DNA of 64,000 nucleotides from Lumbricus rubellus (lineage: Eukaryota > Annelida > Clitellata > Crassiclitellata > Lumbricidae), in NCBI GenBank assembly GCA_945859605.1, contig OX243815.1:29136981-29200980 (forward strand), given 5' to 3'. A program made the position numbers and the translations under genes. Under the pieces are notes generated by a model. That model was not told the DNA's origin. It saw only the letters and a list, made by a program, of their open reading frames with translations, and did not search any database. Of this stretch, positions 29,637 to 44,300 are shown one piece after another (the stretch's first letter is position 1; each line of letters begins with the position of its first letter).

Positions 29637-32120
29637 ACACACACACAAACAACACTCACACACACACACACACACACATATAACAATTTCGTATATAAAT
29701 ATATTGACAATAAACCAGAATTATTATTCTTTTGTTGATCATGGAGTATATGCCAGTGTGTGAATAATTCTAATAATTCTAATTGCTTGCGTAACTGTAA
29801 TTGATGAATAATTGTAGACCAGGATATTTGAATAATTAATTCAATAAGTAATGTTGGAATAACGTGCCTGTGACGTCGTCGATGTTTGAATCAGAAGCAA
29901 AATGTCACAGACTCGTGATATTTATGTGACTTTAGTGAGCACAGTGCACACTCTTTGTTGACCAGTGCTTGCTTTGTTCGGCAGTATTTAACCATTTAAT
30001 GCCGAGATGGTAGTAAATGGTATGGAAAATCCTACACCCTCCGGCATTAAAGGGTTAATGATGATCTCCAGCATGTTTATTTATTTGCTCTCGTGTTGTG
30101 TGTAGTTAAGACTTCATTTTATTTCTGGGCGTGTTGGGGTGCTAGTTGTTACGGTATACATCCTGGTGCTTTCGTACTGTACTCTGATTCAGGGAATGTG
30201 AAATCCGTGTTGGCTTCAGTAAACAGTATTACAGGGTTACAGCAGATACGTTTTTGAATTTGATTGGACTCCGCATTTAGATTTAACAGTATTTTTAGAC
30301 ACGCGTGCATCAAAACTGACTGTTAAATGCCTTGGCTAGACTCAGGACATCCGTAAGTTGTTGTTGTTATAGCAAAACCCTGATGAATTGTTGAAAACTG
30401 ATACATTAGCAATCTTTTGGTTTTTGTTAGAAATCTGGCAGACTTTAGGAAACCAGTGTGTTGCATAAAGTTTTACATTATCAGTGATTGATATAGATGT
30501 ATTGTGGGTGTATGTATGGTTATTTTTGAGGAATTTTTTATATATATCATTCCCCCCCTCTTTAACAGTCATCCTTTCCCTGTTTAGTTGACCTGATCTT
30601 TCCTAGCAATCTCATGTGAGTTGTCCACACACACAGTCCTACAAGCGACCAGTTTGTTTCATTTTCAACTCGACAAACAGTGTTGAACGGCTGAAGTAAA
30701 CATGTTGTCCATTGTTGTATGAAGATTGATGCACGATAAGAATAACCTTTTTCATCACGTCAGCTTCTACCTGTGCCTGCTCGCAAGCAATATGTATTTC
30801 AAAATATCGCATATAACCCGTTCTTATGGCAAATAAAGCATGTGTATTCAGGCCCATCTTATGTACCATGTTTGGTTTCTTATAAGCACTCGTATTCATG
30901 TGCTGTCATGCAGCCTTTGAATGCTGCCACCCTCTTCTCATCAACAGGTCTCTTCACAATGCGGGTGGTATACAGTCTTCCGGGTGGCAGTGAGCTTTGC
31001 AAAGGGAGTATGAACTTTGTGCAGACGCCTGCCTGTTCGTCAGGTTGTAAGTAGGCAAACAATTGGCTTTGTGACTCAGATCTGCAAGTACTTAAGATTC
31101 AACTGAAACTTGTTGTATGTCATAACATTACGTGTGGCAGGCTGGCAGCCATATCCAGGATGTTGTTCTTTAGCCAGTTACTTTGCACTTTGTTATGAGC
31201 CCCACTATGACGACTATTGCCAAAATACCTGAATGTCCCCTTCGATAATATCTACAGGTCTGACTACTGAACCATATAGGTCTTTCTTGTGTTAGGGTGG
31301 ACTAGCAGGCCCTGTGAGTAGAGCTACCACCTCGAATTTCATTCTCCGGTTCTACGGGCGAGTCCATAAGGGTGATTGCTACTGACTGCACAAAAATCAC
31401 TTGTTCTTTGTGCTGCTATCGAAATCCTCGTATTTTTTTATGAATTATAATCTGTGAAAATCACATGTACATATTATGATGCTTTTGCTGGATATGACAC
31501 TGTATTTTGACAGTCAACAACTTGTGATTAACCATTCATGAGAAAATTGCCCACGTTTCACGTCTAATATTTCTGCAGCCGTCCTACAAGTGTGTAAGTA
31601 ACCAATGGGAAATGTACGACTCAATTATCACACTTATCTTGCGTAAAATGCACACTTTTTGTGAAAAATCAGCCAGTCGCCTGATCTGTATGAGCAAGTC
31701 ATATTATGAGGATTATATGTATAATGTTATATATAAATATATATAATATATATGCACTGTTAAACATATTATATATATATATATATATATATCTGTTATG
31801 CTCTCATCCCACTGATCTCATACATTGACACAAACAGACTTTAAAGTCCGGATGTGCATTATTCATTGAAAAAAGTTCGTAAATGTTTTAGACCAGTTTG
31901 CACTACTAACCATGCATGTATGAAGACTACTGAAAGACCAATTGAAAATAGCAGAGCAATAGTACATTGGCTAAACATAAAACCCAAGTAACAGTATTGA
32001 TATCGAAAAAAGCACAAGTACAGTAGAAAACAAAGTATCTACGAGGGATCAAATTGTGCAATTTGGTGTGTGCATTTTACATGCACGCGCAATTGCGCAT
32101 TATACTGAGCTAATAAGGTA
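29637..32120. other. No recognised gene
   Basis: CA repeat at about 29637-29677; TA-rich runs at 31730-31790; otherwise unrecognised apart from the 71-bp element listed separately. Confidence 0.5.
29988..30058. mobile_element. TTAA-flanked 71-bp palindromic element
   Basis: Begins ttaaccatttaatgccg and ends cggcattaaagggttaa. It has the same length and internal gtagtaaatg..tatgg core as the copy at 39344, and the same length as 49846. Confidence 0.8.
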
Positions 32121-32127
32121 TGTAGGA

Positions 32128-32282
32128 ACTAGGGACCTTGAGCAAGTTCTTCACTTGCATTTGCTTGTGTGCTTCGGCATGAAACTCCGATTCAGTGTCT
32201 GCGCTAGTCGGGAGCGCTTCTGAGTGGTGAGCTTGAAGGGGCAACATAGCAAATGCGAGAACTGAATAAATAAATAATTATA
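32128..32282 (+). mobile_element. SINE, 5'-truncated
   Basis: Body agggaccttgagcaagttcttcac, then gaaactccgattcagtgtc and tail gggagcgcttctgagtgg..gaaggggcaacatag, ending in aataaataaataat. Confidence 0.8.
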
Positions 32283-32949
32283 AAATGTAAGTTAGAAGAA
32301 AAGACAAACTCGTTTTCTCTGTCTTTGACCGCTTTAGTACATGAGCACTTATTATGACGCAATTCTGTCTGTACATAGTGTGGATAGTGGATATTAGTTT
32401 TCTGATGTTGCCATTTCATATTGATTGGGAATGCAAAGGGTTAACCGTGAAATATCAAAGCTATGTTTTTTGTTATTCTTTTTGTTTTCTGCGAACAGCA
32501 ACCGTCGACTGATGCTGTCGACACGAATGCAGTGGTTGGCAGATCAGTACTTTGACTATTATTATTATTACTTTGGTAAATAGTCAACACGTGGGTGGCG
32601 ACAGAGCTTGCCTTTTAGTGCACATTTTTAGTGATACTATAGCATTAAGTGATGCCATGTGAGATGATAATTGGGGTTAAACAAGACTGTAAGTTAGACT
32701 AGATGAAAATCTCAGGTCTTGTTCCCTTATGCATTTTATATGTAACTTGTCGATTTTTTCGTAGGATATTTTGGGCCGAGTTACTTCTGCTGGTAATTAT
32801 AACCCATGTTCTTTGATGCTCTGTTTACAAGGATAGTCAGTTTCCTGTTGTTTTTTACTTAGGCTTTCTACTAGGTCTTTCCATAAACACCTTACTCCTG
32901 TTTCAATATGCTGATCTTGCATTTGCATTTGACTTTGGTAGGACTAGGC

Positions 32950-33311
32950 CAGCGGTTCCCAACCCGTGGCCCGCGGGCCAAAAGTGGCCCGCCAAGCCTA
33001 AAAAATGGCCCGCCAGGCCTCAAAGTGGCCCTCACCTCTCAAAGAATTTTTTAAAAATATATGAAAACATTGACAATTTTGACAGGATAGAGCACATAAT
33101 TATTTTATATTACAAATTATTTTATTTTGGCGTCTATAAATAACATTGGACATTCTATTTTGTATCAATTATAGCAATTTTATATGATTTGAGCTAATTA
33201 AATTTTTAGCACTGTGGCCCCCTAAATGTTCTTTAACTATGAAAAAGTGGCCCTCTTGTCCTCCAACTTAGAAAAAGTGGCCCTTCGGTCAAAAAAGGTT
33301 GGGAACCACGG
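32950..33311. mobile_element. hAT-like MITE, 362 bp (GGTTCCCAACC family)
   Basis: Ends cagcggttcccaaccc / aggttgggaaccacgg; exact 8-bp duplication GACTAGGC (32942-32949, 33312-33319). Subterminal agtggccc repeats at both ends. Confidence 0.95.
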
Positions 33312-33319
33312 GACTAGGC

Positions 33320-35218
33320 TCTCTGTTTGTGACCTTTTCACCAATTGATAATGATTATCTCTGCTTCTGTAATGGTTGGATTCTTGGAAAGCTGATTTAA
33401 GTTGGGCAGTTGGTCTGCCTCTCAATGTGACCTTGGAATTGTTATCAGTTTAGGAACCCAGAGAAGTTTGACAAAGGGAGCAAGTTACATTACAATGAAA
33501 TGCTATGGCATATTGTTATTTGGTATACTTATTTGGAACCAGTCTGTGGTCACTTGACGACACTGGCGTGTTTCATCCAGGGTGACACTGAACTGGTGAT
33601 GTTACGAAGACAAGGACACCTGTTGATATTGTTTTTTTTTATATATTGCTTTCCCGCCGAAATTGTCATTGTTTAGAGCTTCAAGATCCTTTTCATGGGA
33701 AGATCATTGACCTCTTCAGAGCTATTTCTTTCATTCTTGATAGTCTGATGCCATGCTAGTCAGAGAGCTCTTCAGAGCTATTTCTTTCTAGTCAGCCTAG
33801 TCGATGGTCATTACGTTACGTTCAGCAGTCCATGCAGACCTTTTGAATGTTCAGTGATATGGACATGACTGTGATTCCTCATTCGACGATCGTCCTGAAG
33901 CAATCCGCCATTAAAGATAGATCTACTGTTTTGTCACAGACTTGTAACAGCTCAATAAACAGTTCAAGCCATTTTATGACACACCTGTCTCGAGATCTAT
34001 TCGATTGCCATTTGCTTCGTGCTTGCGAGTTTCTTAAGTGGGACTTTGTAAACTGCCAGTAAGCATGCTTTCATGTAATGCTCTTATACGCTGCGGCTAA
34101 GAAACTGAAGTTGCTAACACTTGGAAACGTGTCATTGGAGTGAAAGGAGTAAGGAGTATAAGATTGTTGTCTATTTTAATATTACACATCTCATAGACTT
34201 TGAAATTTCATCTCAGAAGGATTACTTTTGAGTTGTGATGTTTGTGGTTACTTCTCGTTACATCATTGTTTCCGTTTGTAGTTTATAAATTTGCATGCTG
34301 GCATTTCTACTTGAACTTATTTTTTATCTGGAGTCAAGTTTATGATGCTGGAAATATATCTTTTTGGAGCCTTGGTCATGTTGCTGAGGATTTGAATTCC
34401 ATCTATGACTGGTATAAATGTGTGGATTGTCATTGTTTCTTCCTGTTTATATGTACCTGGTTTTAGGTGATTTCATATTCAATGATGCTAGGACATTTGT
34501 TTGTTTACATTGAAATGGCCTCTACAGGAGGTTTAGTGCCTCCTAGAGGTTCTTTGATCTATGGATTAATTGTGTGTTATACAAAGGTAGATCTATGGTG
34601 CATGCATTAATTGCGTTTATACAAAAATGTTGATCTATGACACATGCATTAATTGCGTTTATACAAAGGTCTTTGTTGATACAAAGGTCATTGAACGGGT
34701 CTTTCAGTGTAGTGTAATAGTTTCAAACATAAGATAGGTGTAGTTTTAAACATAAGATAGGTGTAGTTTCAAACATAAGATAGACCTGTGTACCTTAGTT
34801 TGGAAGTGTATATATTCCTGAAGAATTTTCCGTTTGTCAATGTCTCACTGCTTGAATAGGTAGACAGGTCCTATCTGATATAATTACTGTATCAGTGTCT
34901 TTTCTGGGCTTTGTCAATCTATGGAATTATATGGCATCACCTGTACGTACCTGATATGCAACACTGTCATCGAGTTCACTATATATTTAAAGGCACCAGT
35001 GTCAACAGACATGATTACTACTTAAGGCCTTCTGTATGTATGAGAACTGAATCCCTGACCTCAGGTTATGCTGTCAGCCACACCAACCATTAGCCACTGA
35101 TCCGATACATTGACACACGAACAGACAGCATTCTTAGATCTTAGCTGTGTTTTAGATCAGCTCAGGCTGGCTGATTGGATTTGAAATTCATCATGTTTTA
35201 TGTTGTTTTCGTTTCCAG
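33320..35218. other. Likely VKR 5' flank or intron; no feature resolved
   Basis: A non-coding first exon and promoter of the VKR gene should lie somewhere upstream of 35219 but cannot be placed by eye. A 22-bp unit with aaacataagataggtgtag is repeated about three times at 34728-34785. Confidence 0.4.
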
Positions 35219-35381
35219 ATCGTTTCCGTGCGTCCAGACATGATGTCTGTCGTCTTCGCTGGGACGCGCCGTGGATCGCGGGTCACTGTGCGGCTCCGTT
35301 TTGTTATCAGCTGGCTCTTCTTCTTCTTCTTGACTCAGTTGCCGTTCAACTCGGATGCCAGGTGTCTTGAGAATATAACAG
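35219..35381 (+). CDS. VKR: VKR exon 1 of the coding series: 5' UTR end, start codon, signal peptide
   Basis: The acceptor tttccag ends at 35218 and the donor gtttgt starts at 35382. The first ATG is at 35240, with a second Met directly after it; the GTG at 35228 is not needed. The exon encodes 47 residues plus 1 nt: a basic stretch (RRGSR, RLR) followed by the hydrophobic run [11 protein letters not shown], a typical secretion signal, then DARC. The ATG lies 22 nt inside the exon, so transcription starts upstream. Confidence 0.82.
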
Positions 35382-38300
35382 GTTTGTTGTCATCTATGTA
35401 TCGGATAATTTGACTTGTGATGGTATGTTTGATTTGGTTTTACTTGTTAGCTAATGTTGTTGAAATTGTTAAAGTCATGACTTCCCGTAATACCCTTCCC
35501 TCCACCCTGCATGGTACTCTTCTCTCTGGATTGCTATCTGCATATCTCCCTCCCTCCCTCCATATCTCTCTTCGCTTGGGGGTTCTCACACGGGGAGTGC
35601 TCCTGAATGGCTATAGCTGTGATGGCACCATAGTAATATTGGGTAATTGGCTGGGCTTTAATTTGTCATCGACTGGATTTGGCAAGAGAGAGACATTTGT
35701 TGAGTGTAACATTAGCTTGGAACAGTCAAGTTTTGCATACATATTACATGTGTGGTTAACTTGGAGATGGGTGTACTGGCCAAGAAGTGACATTTCCATT
35801 TAGGTGCATTATTTATTTATAAATTATCACTGTTTTGCGTGGTATGGTTGATCTCAAACCAAATATGTAGATTTATGTTATATGCTAACTGACACAGAGG
35901 CATTTTGCAATTCTGTTGCATGTATAATAATAATAATAATATTCATGTTCGTTGACAAGCTTTCTGACTGACCACAATAAGAAATGTTGATACATGATGA
36001 TACAAATTTTGTGTTCTTATTGAAGACACATCACGACAGCCTGTTTAATGTTTAGGTGCTCACTAGACCTACCCCTATATGGAGTGAGAAACTGAGTCAA
36101 CCTGCACACTGCAAACTTTTCCTAGTCACAATCTGCATGCATGGCATGCATAGGGTTGAAGAGAAGTTTAAAAACTAGGTTGTTTACTAGACCTGCATGT
36201 ATGTTTCTCGATCAATTAATTGTCCTTTTTTACGTTGACTCGTAAAGAATCACATTGTCTGGTCAAGTATTGTCAGGTTGTTTGCTTGAATTTTTGTGGT
36301 CGTATTTATTGATGTTGTTGTTTAATAAAGGCTCGAAGGAACGTAATGATTGATCACTCGATTGATTTTCTGTTTTTGTTTACACAGTGGTCCATCCAAA
36401 ACGACATTTCTACTACAACGGTTCGAGCTTACCAATCGTCATCGAAACGAGCAGCAGGTCGTCTCATCAGCTTCTCAGTCGCATCCTACGCATCCTACTT
36501 GGCGAAGTCGTCGGCTATGACAAGGTGGAACTAAAGGATGAAAAATCTGTGGATATACTTGAAATTCTGGGCCGTTTGTCGGGGTGAGACGTCATTTCCA
36601 TCTCCTGTGATGTATGTTAGTGGTGGCTGGGCTGGGAGCGCTGAGGAGACTTCTTGATGGGGCGCTATATAAATTTTCTAAATGAGTGAATGAATGAGTT
36701 GTAGGGTACTGTAGGAGATAGTTTTCTACTTTGTACTTATGCTTGTGTTTATCTTTATAGATTGCTTTATTTTGCTGTACACATACTACTGCTGCTATAA
36801 AAGCTTTTTGCCATGCATTGTTCTCCCATCATTGTTATTTCATGATTTGGGTCAAGTGCATAATTATTAGATTTTTACTAAATGTTTTAGGTTCATTACA
36901 GTAAGACCTTCACATATGCTATAAAATTTATGCTTATGAAATCTGATGTACCTAGATGCTGCAATTAATTTGATATTGTTAGAACTCAGATGGGTGTTGT
37001 AAAAATTTTTATTATAAGATCTTGGAGATGTTGGTTGAGAACCAGTGATTTTCAAATTCTTTAGACCAAGGATTCCTTATTTTTTCTAGGCGTAGCTTAT
37101 AGACCCAAGTATTTAAGAACTAAAATTTCTTACTAAAGTTTAAGCAAACTATTCCTACAATATTTTCAGATCACTGTTGTAATGGTATCCTTTGTGGATC
37201 AAAAATGAGTTTGTGGACTGTGTTTGAAAAAGCTGTGTTGCAAAACACACAATTTTCAGACCTGATGTACTAGCATGTATAAACAATTAAATAATGTAGG
37301 CTTGTTTAAACCTCATTTCTAAGAAGTCATATGTTTGGACCAGGGCTGTTTTTAAAGAATTTTTAGAAATGCACAACTCCTTTCCTTTCCCATCCTCCAT
37401 GATAAATTACTTCCAATCGGAGGGCAGTGACTTTTTTGCTAGTTTTAACTGTACAGAAGTTCTTCTACAACTGGACAAATCCATTTAGAACCATGGGCGG
37501 AGTTTGGTTTCCGTTCTTGGGGGGGGGGCTAACCCCAAGTCTGGGCCTTCTTAGGGGGGCTAACCCCAAAAATGGATGCCATTTTCATGGTAAAAAAAGT
37601 TGAATCTGGGCTTTCTTGGGGGGCTTAGCCCCCCTACCCCTGATAAACTCCGCCCATGTTTAGAACTGCACATTTCCGAGCATTCTCCTCAATCTGCGTC
37701 GAAGATCCCAATTGGTTATTTAGAGGTCTAATATGGCCACAGTTATCAGGTTAAGTCGCAAGCCAGACTCCTATTTCTGAGTCTCTTTGATCTGATCATA
37801 TCAATGCCTCTATTGTAAACTTGGTTGTTGTAGTCCGCACTTTACAATGCTTTTCGTAATGGAAGTGATTCTCCTGCAGATTTTTCCTACATAATAATAA
37901 TAATAATAAGACGATTTATATAGCGCCGTAGCTCAGCCAAGGCCGAAGGAAAGGGCGCTGTACACAGGATAACATGTTAGCCTACTGTCATAGAGTGTGG
38001 TCGTACAATTTGCAGTGGTGTGCTTCACAATTGAATATAGTTATTTTCTTCCTATTGTTATGTTATGCAGGACAGAACGTTTGCCGGAAGCTATGATCAA
38101 CCTCGAAGTGTGGCTGCCGGCTGGATTCAACCTTGAAACCGAAATCAACAGATTGAATATAGTAAACGGAGGACCACTTGGACCATCGGGCAGGTCAGTC
38201 AGATTATTATGTATTAATAATAAAATTAATAATCCTACTGTGAACGTTAATAATTATAGTAATAATAATAATAATAGAGTAATAATAATAATAAGTATAG

Positions 38301-41300
38301 TAATAATAATAATTATAGTAATAATAATAATAATAATTATAGTAATTATTATTAGTAATGTTTTTATTCTGAATTACATTACATTACCACGTGGATGACC
38401 CTGACATGTAGAGAACCACCAATGTGAGCAGGAATTCATCAGTTCACAGGCACCTTTAAATGATGTTAAGTTATGAGAAGAAACATTCATGTATAGGCAA
38501 ATCATAATGCGCAGATTAGTTGAAAAATTCACCATTGACATGTTCTTGCATACTTCGTAAGCTTTATATATGGTGTCTATCCAAGGTTTAGGTATTATTT
38601 ATGGCTGGTCAGTAGAAAATGTTTCGAAACCAGCTCGCAGTTGATTAATATTTTTGCTTAACCGTAGGCAAAGTAAAAAACTGATATTAGAGGGAGCAAG
38701 TGTTCTTTAATGTGATTCAAAATGACAGACTCATCAAGAGAGAGTCAGTCACTAAGTATATGTCCAGCAGTATCATTGATTGAGAAAAGTCTTACGAAAT
38801 GTATACTCTGCTGATATTAGCAGTACTTCTAATGAAGTTTTTCGATTATTTTGAGCCAGGTTTGGATGGTTTCTGCCGACGTCTATGATAGATGAGGTCT
38901 GGAACAAGTCAAACATTGCGGTCGACCACTGGAAGGCGCTGCGGCTTACGGAGGTGACGTCACAGTTTGCATTGTCCGACGACATGGAACTGCTGCAGAA
39001 CTTTTTGACGTGGAAAAACGAATCTTCGAAGAAATCCTACTGTGAGGATTATGCGGAAGGGTGCGAAAAGGGGGTCTACTATCCACTGCCCCTCGATCAT
39101 CTCTGCCGCCGGATGCCAGACCAATGTGCCGTCCTCATCTCATCAACTCAAGGTTCTCAGACTTCATTCTTTGCTGGGACTAACGTAAGAGTTTATCTGA
39201 ATGATGTTTTAAAATGCAGAAGCGCCCATTTATTAGAAACTCCTCATGGCTTGATGCGAAATCAGTTTTAAATCAAACACATGCATAGTCATACATTAGT
39301 CTCAAGAACTCAAAGTGGACAAGCTACTAAATACCTTTGTGACTTAACCCTTTGATGTCGAGAGTGTAGTAAAATGTATGGGAAATCCTATACCCTCCGG
39401 CATTAAAGGGTTAATGCACATACCCCTCTCCACAGTCTCTTCCCGCCCTCTTCAGTCCACTGATCGACTTGATCTCTTGGTTCCAAGGGCAAGGACTGAT
39501 ATGGCCCAACGCCTCACCTTTTCCATTGTATGCCCTTCTATATGGAATGACCTCCCTCCCACTATCTGTAGTAAGATCTTATTGTGGGTGTCAGCTTCAG
39601 CCTTTCGCTGCTTGAAGGCTTTCTTATTTCCTCGGGGTTGTCACACTGAGATCGCTAGTCTGTAAGATTCGCTTTATAAATGCTAATATACAATACAATA
39701 CAATACAATGAAGGAGCAACTGAAGAACCTCTTTCTCATCAATGTCTAACAGTAGATTTTATGTCTTCTTTGATGCTTCACTGTAACGGAAAATTTGCCA
39801 AACTTCTGATGTAAGCCAGTGTTGGCTCTTTTTTTATTCATTCATTCCATTCATTCGTTCATTATGATGATTTATATAGCACTCTTTCAAGTTGATAGTT
39901 CAGACAACTCCAGTGTTTGAGATGTGCATAGATATAGCTAGTTAGAGTGGACCTTGGGGAACAAGCGCAGCACCAAAGGGAGCTCATTCCAAAGCGACGG
40001 CCAACCACTGAGAAGGCACTGTTCTGCTTAGTAGATGTGCGAGCAAAAGGGACGATGAGAACACTGCTCAGTAGAGAGAACAGAAGGATGACCCAGTGCA
40101 CTCAGGGTAGGGTAGCCATGGGCAGAGACTTAGGGAGGGACAGGGGACTTTGCTGCTTGAGTATTCTGTTTTCAATTTTTTTGGGACATTTTGCACCAAA
40201 AAACAATTTAGCAGGTCCCCTTGAAGAAGACATGTGCATCAATTATTACTAGATGCAAATGACCAAATCCTGTAAACTTTCATCTTCACCAGTATTTGTG
40301 GAGATATTGCTGCCAATGAACGCACTGTTATTTACCATATTCTTAAAAACTCCTAGGCACAGGTCTTTGTAGCTATGGTTAACTTTAACTGATAATTTCT
40401 CAACACTAGCTAGAAAATATTTGAATTATACTTTTTGCAATAAAACATTCAGTTTAACCTACTACTGCGGCGCAATTCTATCCCACGCATGTGCACCATC
40501 AAACTCACTTGTGATTTTTCCGACTTAATGAGAATTCATCAGGCATGGTCACTTGTTGTACTGTAACATACGGGTTATGATAGAACTTGTAAATTTCACT
40601 TATTGTACTGGAACATATGGGTTACGATAGAACTTGTAAATTTCACTTATTGTACTGGAACATATGGGTTATGATAGAACTTGTAAATTTCACTTATTGT
40701 ACTGTAACATACGGGTTATGATAGAACTTATGAATTTCTTTCCAGATTCTAACGATCTAAAGATGCTCCAGCAGATCGAAACGTTGCAGTTGAACGTCGC
40801 AGTCGCATGGATCGGCGGCCATTTCCACGGCTTCGTACGCAAGCAGACGGCTCGCAATCTTCCCATCCTTTTCTTCAACTGGACGCCCAACGACCTCACG
40901 TCGACCCGGAACTACTCGCGGATGCTCTTTCCAACGTGCCAGGCGACGAATGCTCTGCCCGCAAGCTGCGACTTTGAGCTGAACCAACTGACGAAGATCA
41001 TGTGGGACGTCGTACGGTCGCACTTACCCGAAGCGTACGACGTTGTTACGAAGTTGAACTTCAGCGAGGATGAACTGAACCGACTGCTGCGGAAATTCTC
41101 TGAGGAAAGTGAGAGGAGCGATGCGGAGCGCGATGAGGTGCTCGAAAAGGTGGCATGTCAGTGGGCGCGCGACCGGAGGAGCATCTGGCACGCCTGGATG
41201 CCGGAGAACCTGTCGAGTAAACCGAAGATCTACCTCGGTGGAATGTTTCCGATAACCGGACCCTACTTTAGGTCCCCTGGTATTCTACCCGGTAAGTTGA

Positions 41301-44300
41301 TTACTTTTTTTATTGTATCGTATCGTATTATAGCGCCTCTTGCAGAAAAACTATTCAGAAGCAGGTAGGTTACGGGTTTTTTGCATGTTGCTACAGTCTT
41401 CTGCAGTGTAGTCTGATTTAGGTAATGTGTGGTTGCTACGTGTCTCTCAGCAAAACTTATTATAACATAGGCTGTTGCGTTTAGCCTAGGCCTAATCGCG
41501 TGCTCAGATTATCTTCATAGGGATAACGATATAACAAAGGTAGCTTCATCCCTGTTCAGATTTACAGCACTGACCTATGTAAAGTATGTATGTCTCAGCA
41601 GTGATCCATGTCTATAAATTTTAACTGGATTTCTAATGTGCGATGAAAGATTGTATACCGCTCAATGGGCGAGGACAAAACACAAAAGACGATCGACTAG
41701 TTTCAAACTTTCAGTTCATTTTCACTAAAGTTTGGATTATTTTTGCAACTTTTCGCGGAACCCCTGTGCTCGTCCCGCGGAACCCACTTTGGGAAACGCT
41801 GATCTAAAGGAATGTGTTAGAAGAATGTAGGTTGATAGAAAGGCCTGTATCTGACATCTGACAGGCTACTTTCATGCAACTCCTTTCGGTCATTGATTTC
41901 GTTGCCAGAGCATTACAGAATCTGGGATGTGCTCCTCAGTATTGTTAGGCTCTTAAAGTCTTCTTCATCCGATAAAACTGAATGCACGATGCATGATTGT
42001 AGGCGCTGTGATGGCAATGGATTTGATCAATGCTGATCCGGACATTCTGCCAGATTACCAACTTGATTTGCTCATACAAGATACACGGTGTGTGGTTGAT
42101 GTTGCCATGCACCAGTTTCTTGAATTCGTCATTGACAAAACGCAACAAGTTTCTGGAATCATTGGTATGTCAAGCTACGAGCATATGATTGTTACAATTT
42201 TTATCGTGTACTTCTGAGTGACAATTTTCTCATATTAAAAACCTGTACATCTATTGACCCAGGTTCTTATAATTAAATTTATTTATTTTTCGCATTGCCA
42301 TGTAGCGCCCCTTCAAGCTCACTACTCAGAGGCGCTCCTGACTACAGCCTTTTTTGTTTGCATAACTTAGACTATGGTTTCAGATAGTGAGTAAGCTTGT
42401 CATAGTAGATGTTAACTGTGGGCATGGTATTTTAACTTGTGACGCCAATAACTATTGCAGACCAAAATCAGTATTATGTCAAAAATTACACGTCTGAAAA
42501 AATTAGGGAAAAGTATGCTTGTGTTTTTTTTGTACAGAATTTAATCTAAAAATGTGTTTAAGAGATTCTTTTCGTATATTTTGTTAAAAAATACAAGTTT
42601 TAAAGCTATTTTGATGTTCTTGGTGTGCACATTGTTTCGTTTTGCTTAAGCTAATTAATTAATTAAACTGTATCACTTTTTGCTTACCATATCTTGAGTT
42701 AGAGCAATAATTGTTGCGTCATGATGAAGCTTGAGATAAGACCTTTGAAATGCAGTGGAGGTGCTTATTGGCTTCAGGTCCGGCATGTTCCGAAACAGTG
42801 GAGTCTGTGGCTGGCGTGTCGAAGTACTTCAACATGGTTGTCATTAGCTACAGCACTGAAGTTCACCGTGTGCGCAATCACGACCAGTTTCCGCTTTTTC
42901 TTTCCACTGTTCCACACTTTCTGCAGTACAGGTAATGCTCTGTTTGATATATATTCTCGGTTTCCACTATCTGTATCCAGAGCGTTATTCTACTTTCCAC
43001 TGAATGCCATATTTCTGGACTGCGTGTCATGATTTTTTACACGTGCATCGGCGGTTGAGATTTGTGTGACGGAGCGACGTATGCATGACATTGAAAGATT
43101 TTCAGAAGCGACTATTTTCGACAACTGCTGTTGGAACAAAGCATTAAATCTCATTTATTGAACATCAAGTTATGTACTTCTTTCTACTGCTCACTTGGTG
43201 CAGTGAATGTATGCGCTTTGAAAAACTACTTCGGCGTATGAGTTTTTAAAAGATAGGATGAAGCATTGTCTGCTAAAGAATATGGCATATGCACTAAAAT
43301 CTAAAACTTGCTGCATTTTCCTACAGGTAACCAGTGCAGTGATTAATCATGTGATCGATATTTTTATGCTCAAGTAAATCTTGTGCCAAAGAGTCACAAG
43401 ACGGAAATTGACGTATGTTGGTCACGTGATGCGTGCAGATGGTCTGGAGAAGGCGATGATGTGGAGAGGGAACGAGGAGAAGAGGACGACCGAGGACTCG
43501 GTGGATGGATGAGGTGCACAGGACAACAGCGCTTGACAAATCTCGAACAGCTGAGAGAGGCGACGAGGAATAGGAGAGAATGGAGAGGACTTGTCATGAT
43601 GGTTGCTAGGGTTCCATGAACCGACAGCACAAGGTGAAATCTTGTGCAGTATATATTGCGCTCGGCCTCTAGAGGTGACTTTATGGTTCCTTATGCCCGC
43701 ACAGCCACAAGGCAGCATAGGCCGTTTTCGGTCACTGGACCTTCCGTCTGGAACGATCTTCCTTCTAACCTGCGTTCCCAACCTGTCTGGCACATTCTAT
43801 AGATTGCTTAAGACTTTTCTTTTTGACCGGGCCTGGATCGGGAGCGCCTCTGAGTAGAGCCCTTGAAGGGGCGCTATATAAATCACATAGATAGATAGAT
43901 ATATACATGTATATACTTATATATATTTTTTTGTCTCTCTCAGTTTTGCTGCTGTTTTGTTGTTCGAATAGGGACATATATGTGGAAGTCTTCAGGCGTT
44001 TCCACTGGGGGCAGGTGGCACTGTTGGCTGAAGATATTGCCAACTTCCCAGAGTACCACAGCAACCTGAAGGACCATTTTCTGTCCAATTCCATCCAGGT
44101 GACGTATGAACGCAAAGTGCCACCGAAGTTAGGATTCGACGACGTTGAGAAGTACATTGATGATCTGAAACGGCGAGACACGAAGATCATCATCCTCACT
44201 TTATACGAACAATACGCCATTAAAATTCTTTGCATGGCTTCCAGAAAGGTATTCTGCTGTTTATCACCAGTCATATTTTATCCATAGGTCCATTGTTTTT

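Noticed and set aside
36388..41290. Bacterial contamination, because of the betaine-binding-like domain
   Set aside because: The domain is split by spliceosomal introns in matching phase and continues in one exon into the Venus flytrap.
42750..42777. Earlier acceptors for VKR exon 7 at tgcag and tggag
   Set aside because: They break the reading frame; only the acceptor at 42777 gives the conserved GPACSE motif in phase.
43603..43857. Possible separate small gene between VKR exons 7 and 8
   Set aside because: The frame ends in the common LINE tail and contains a decayed pol C-terminus.
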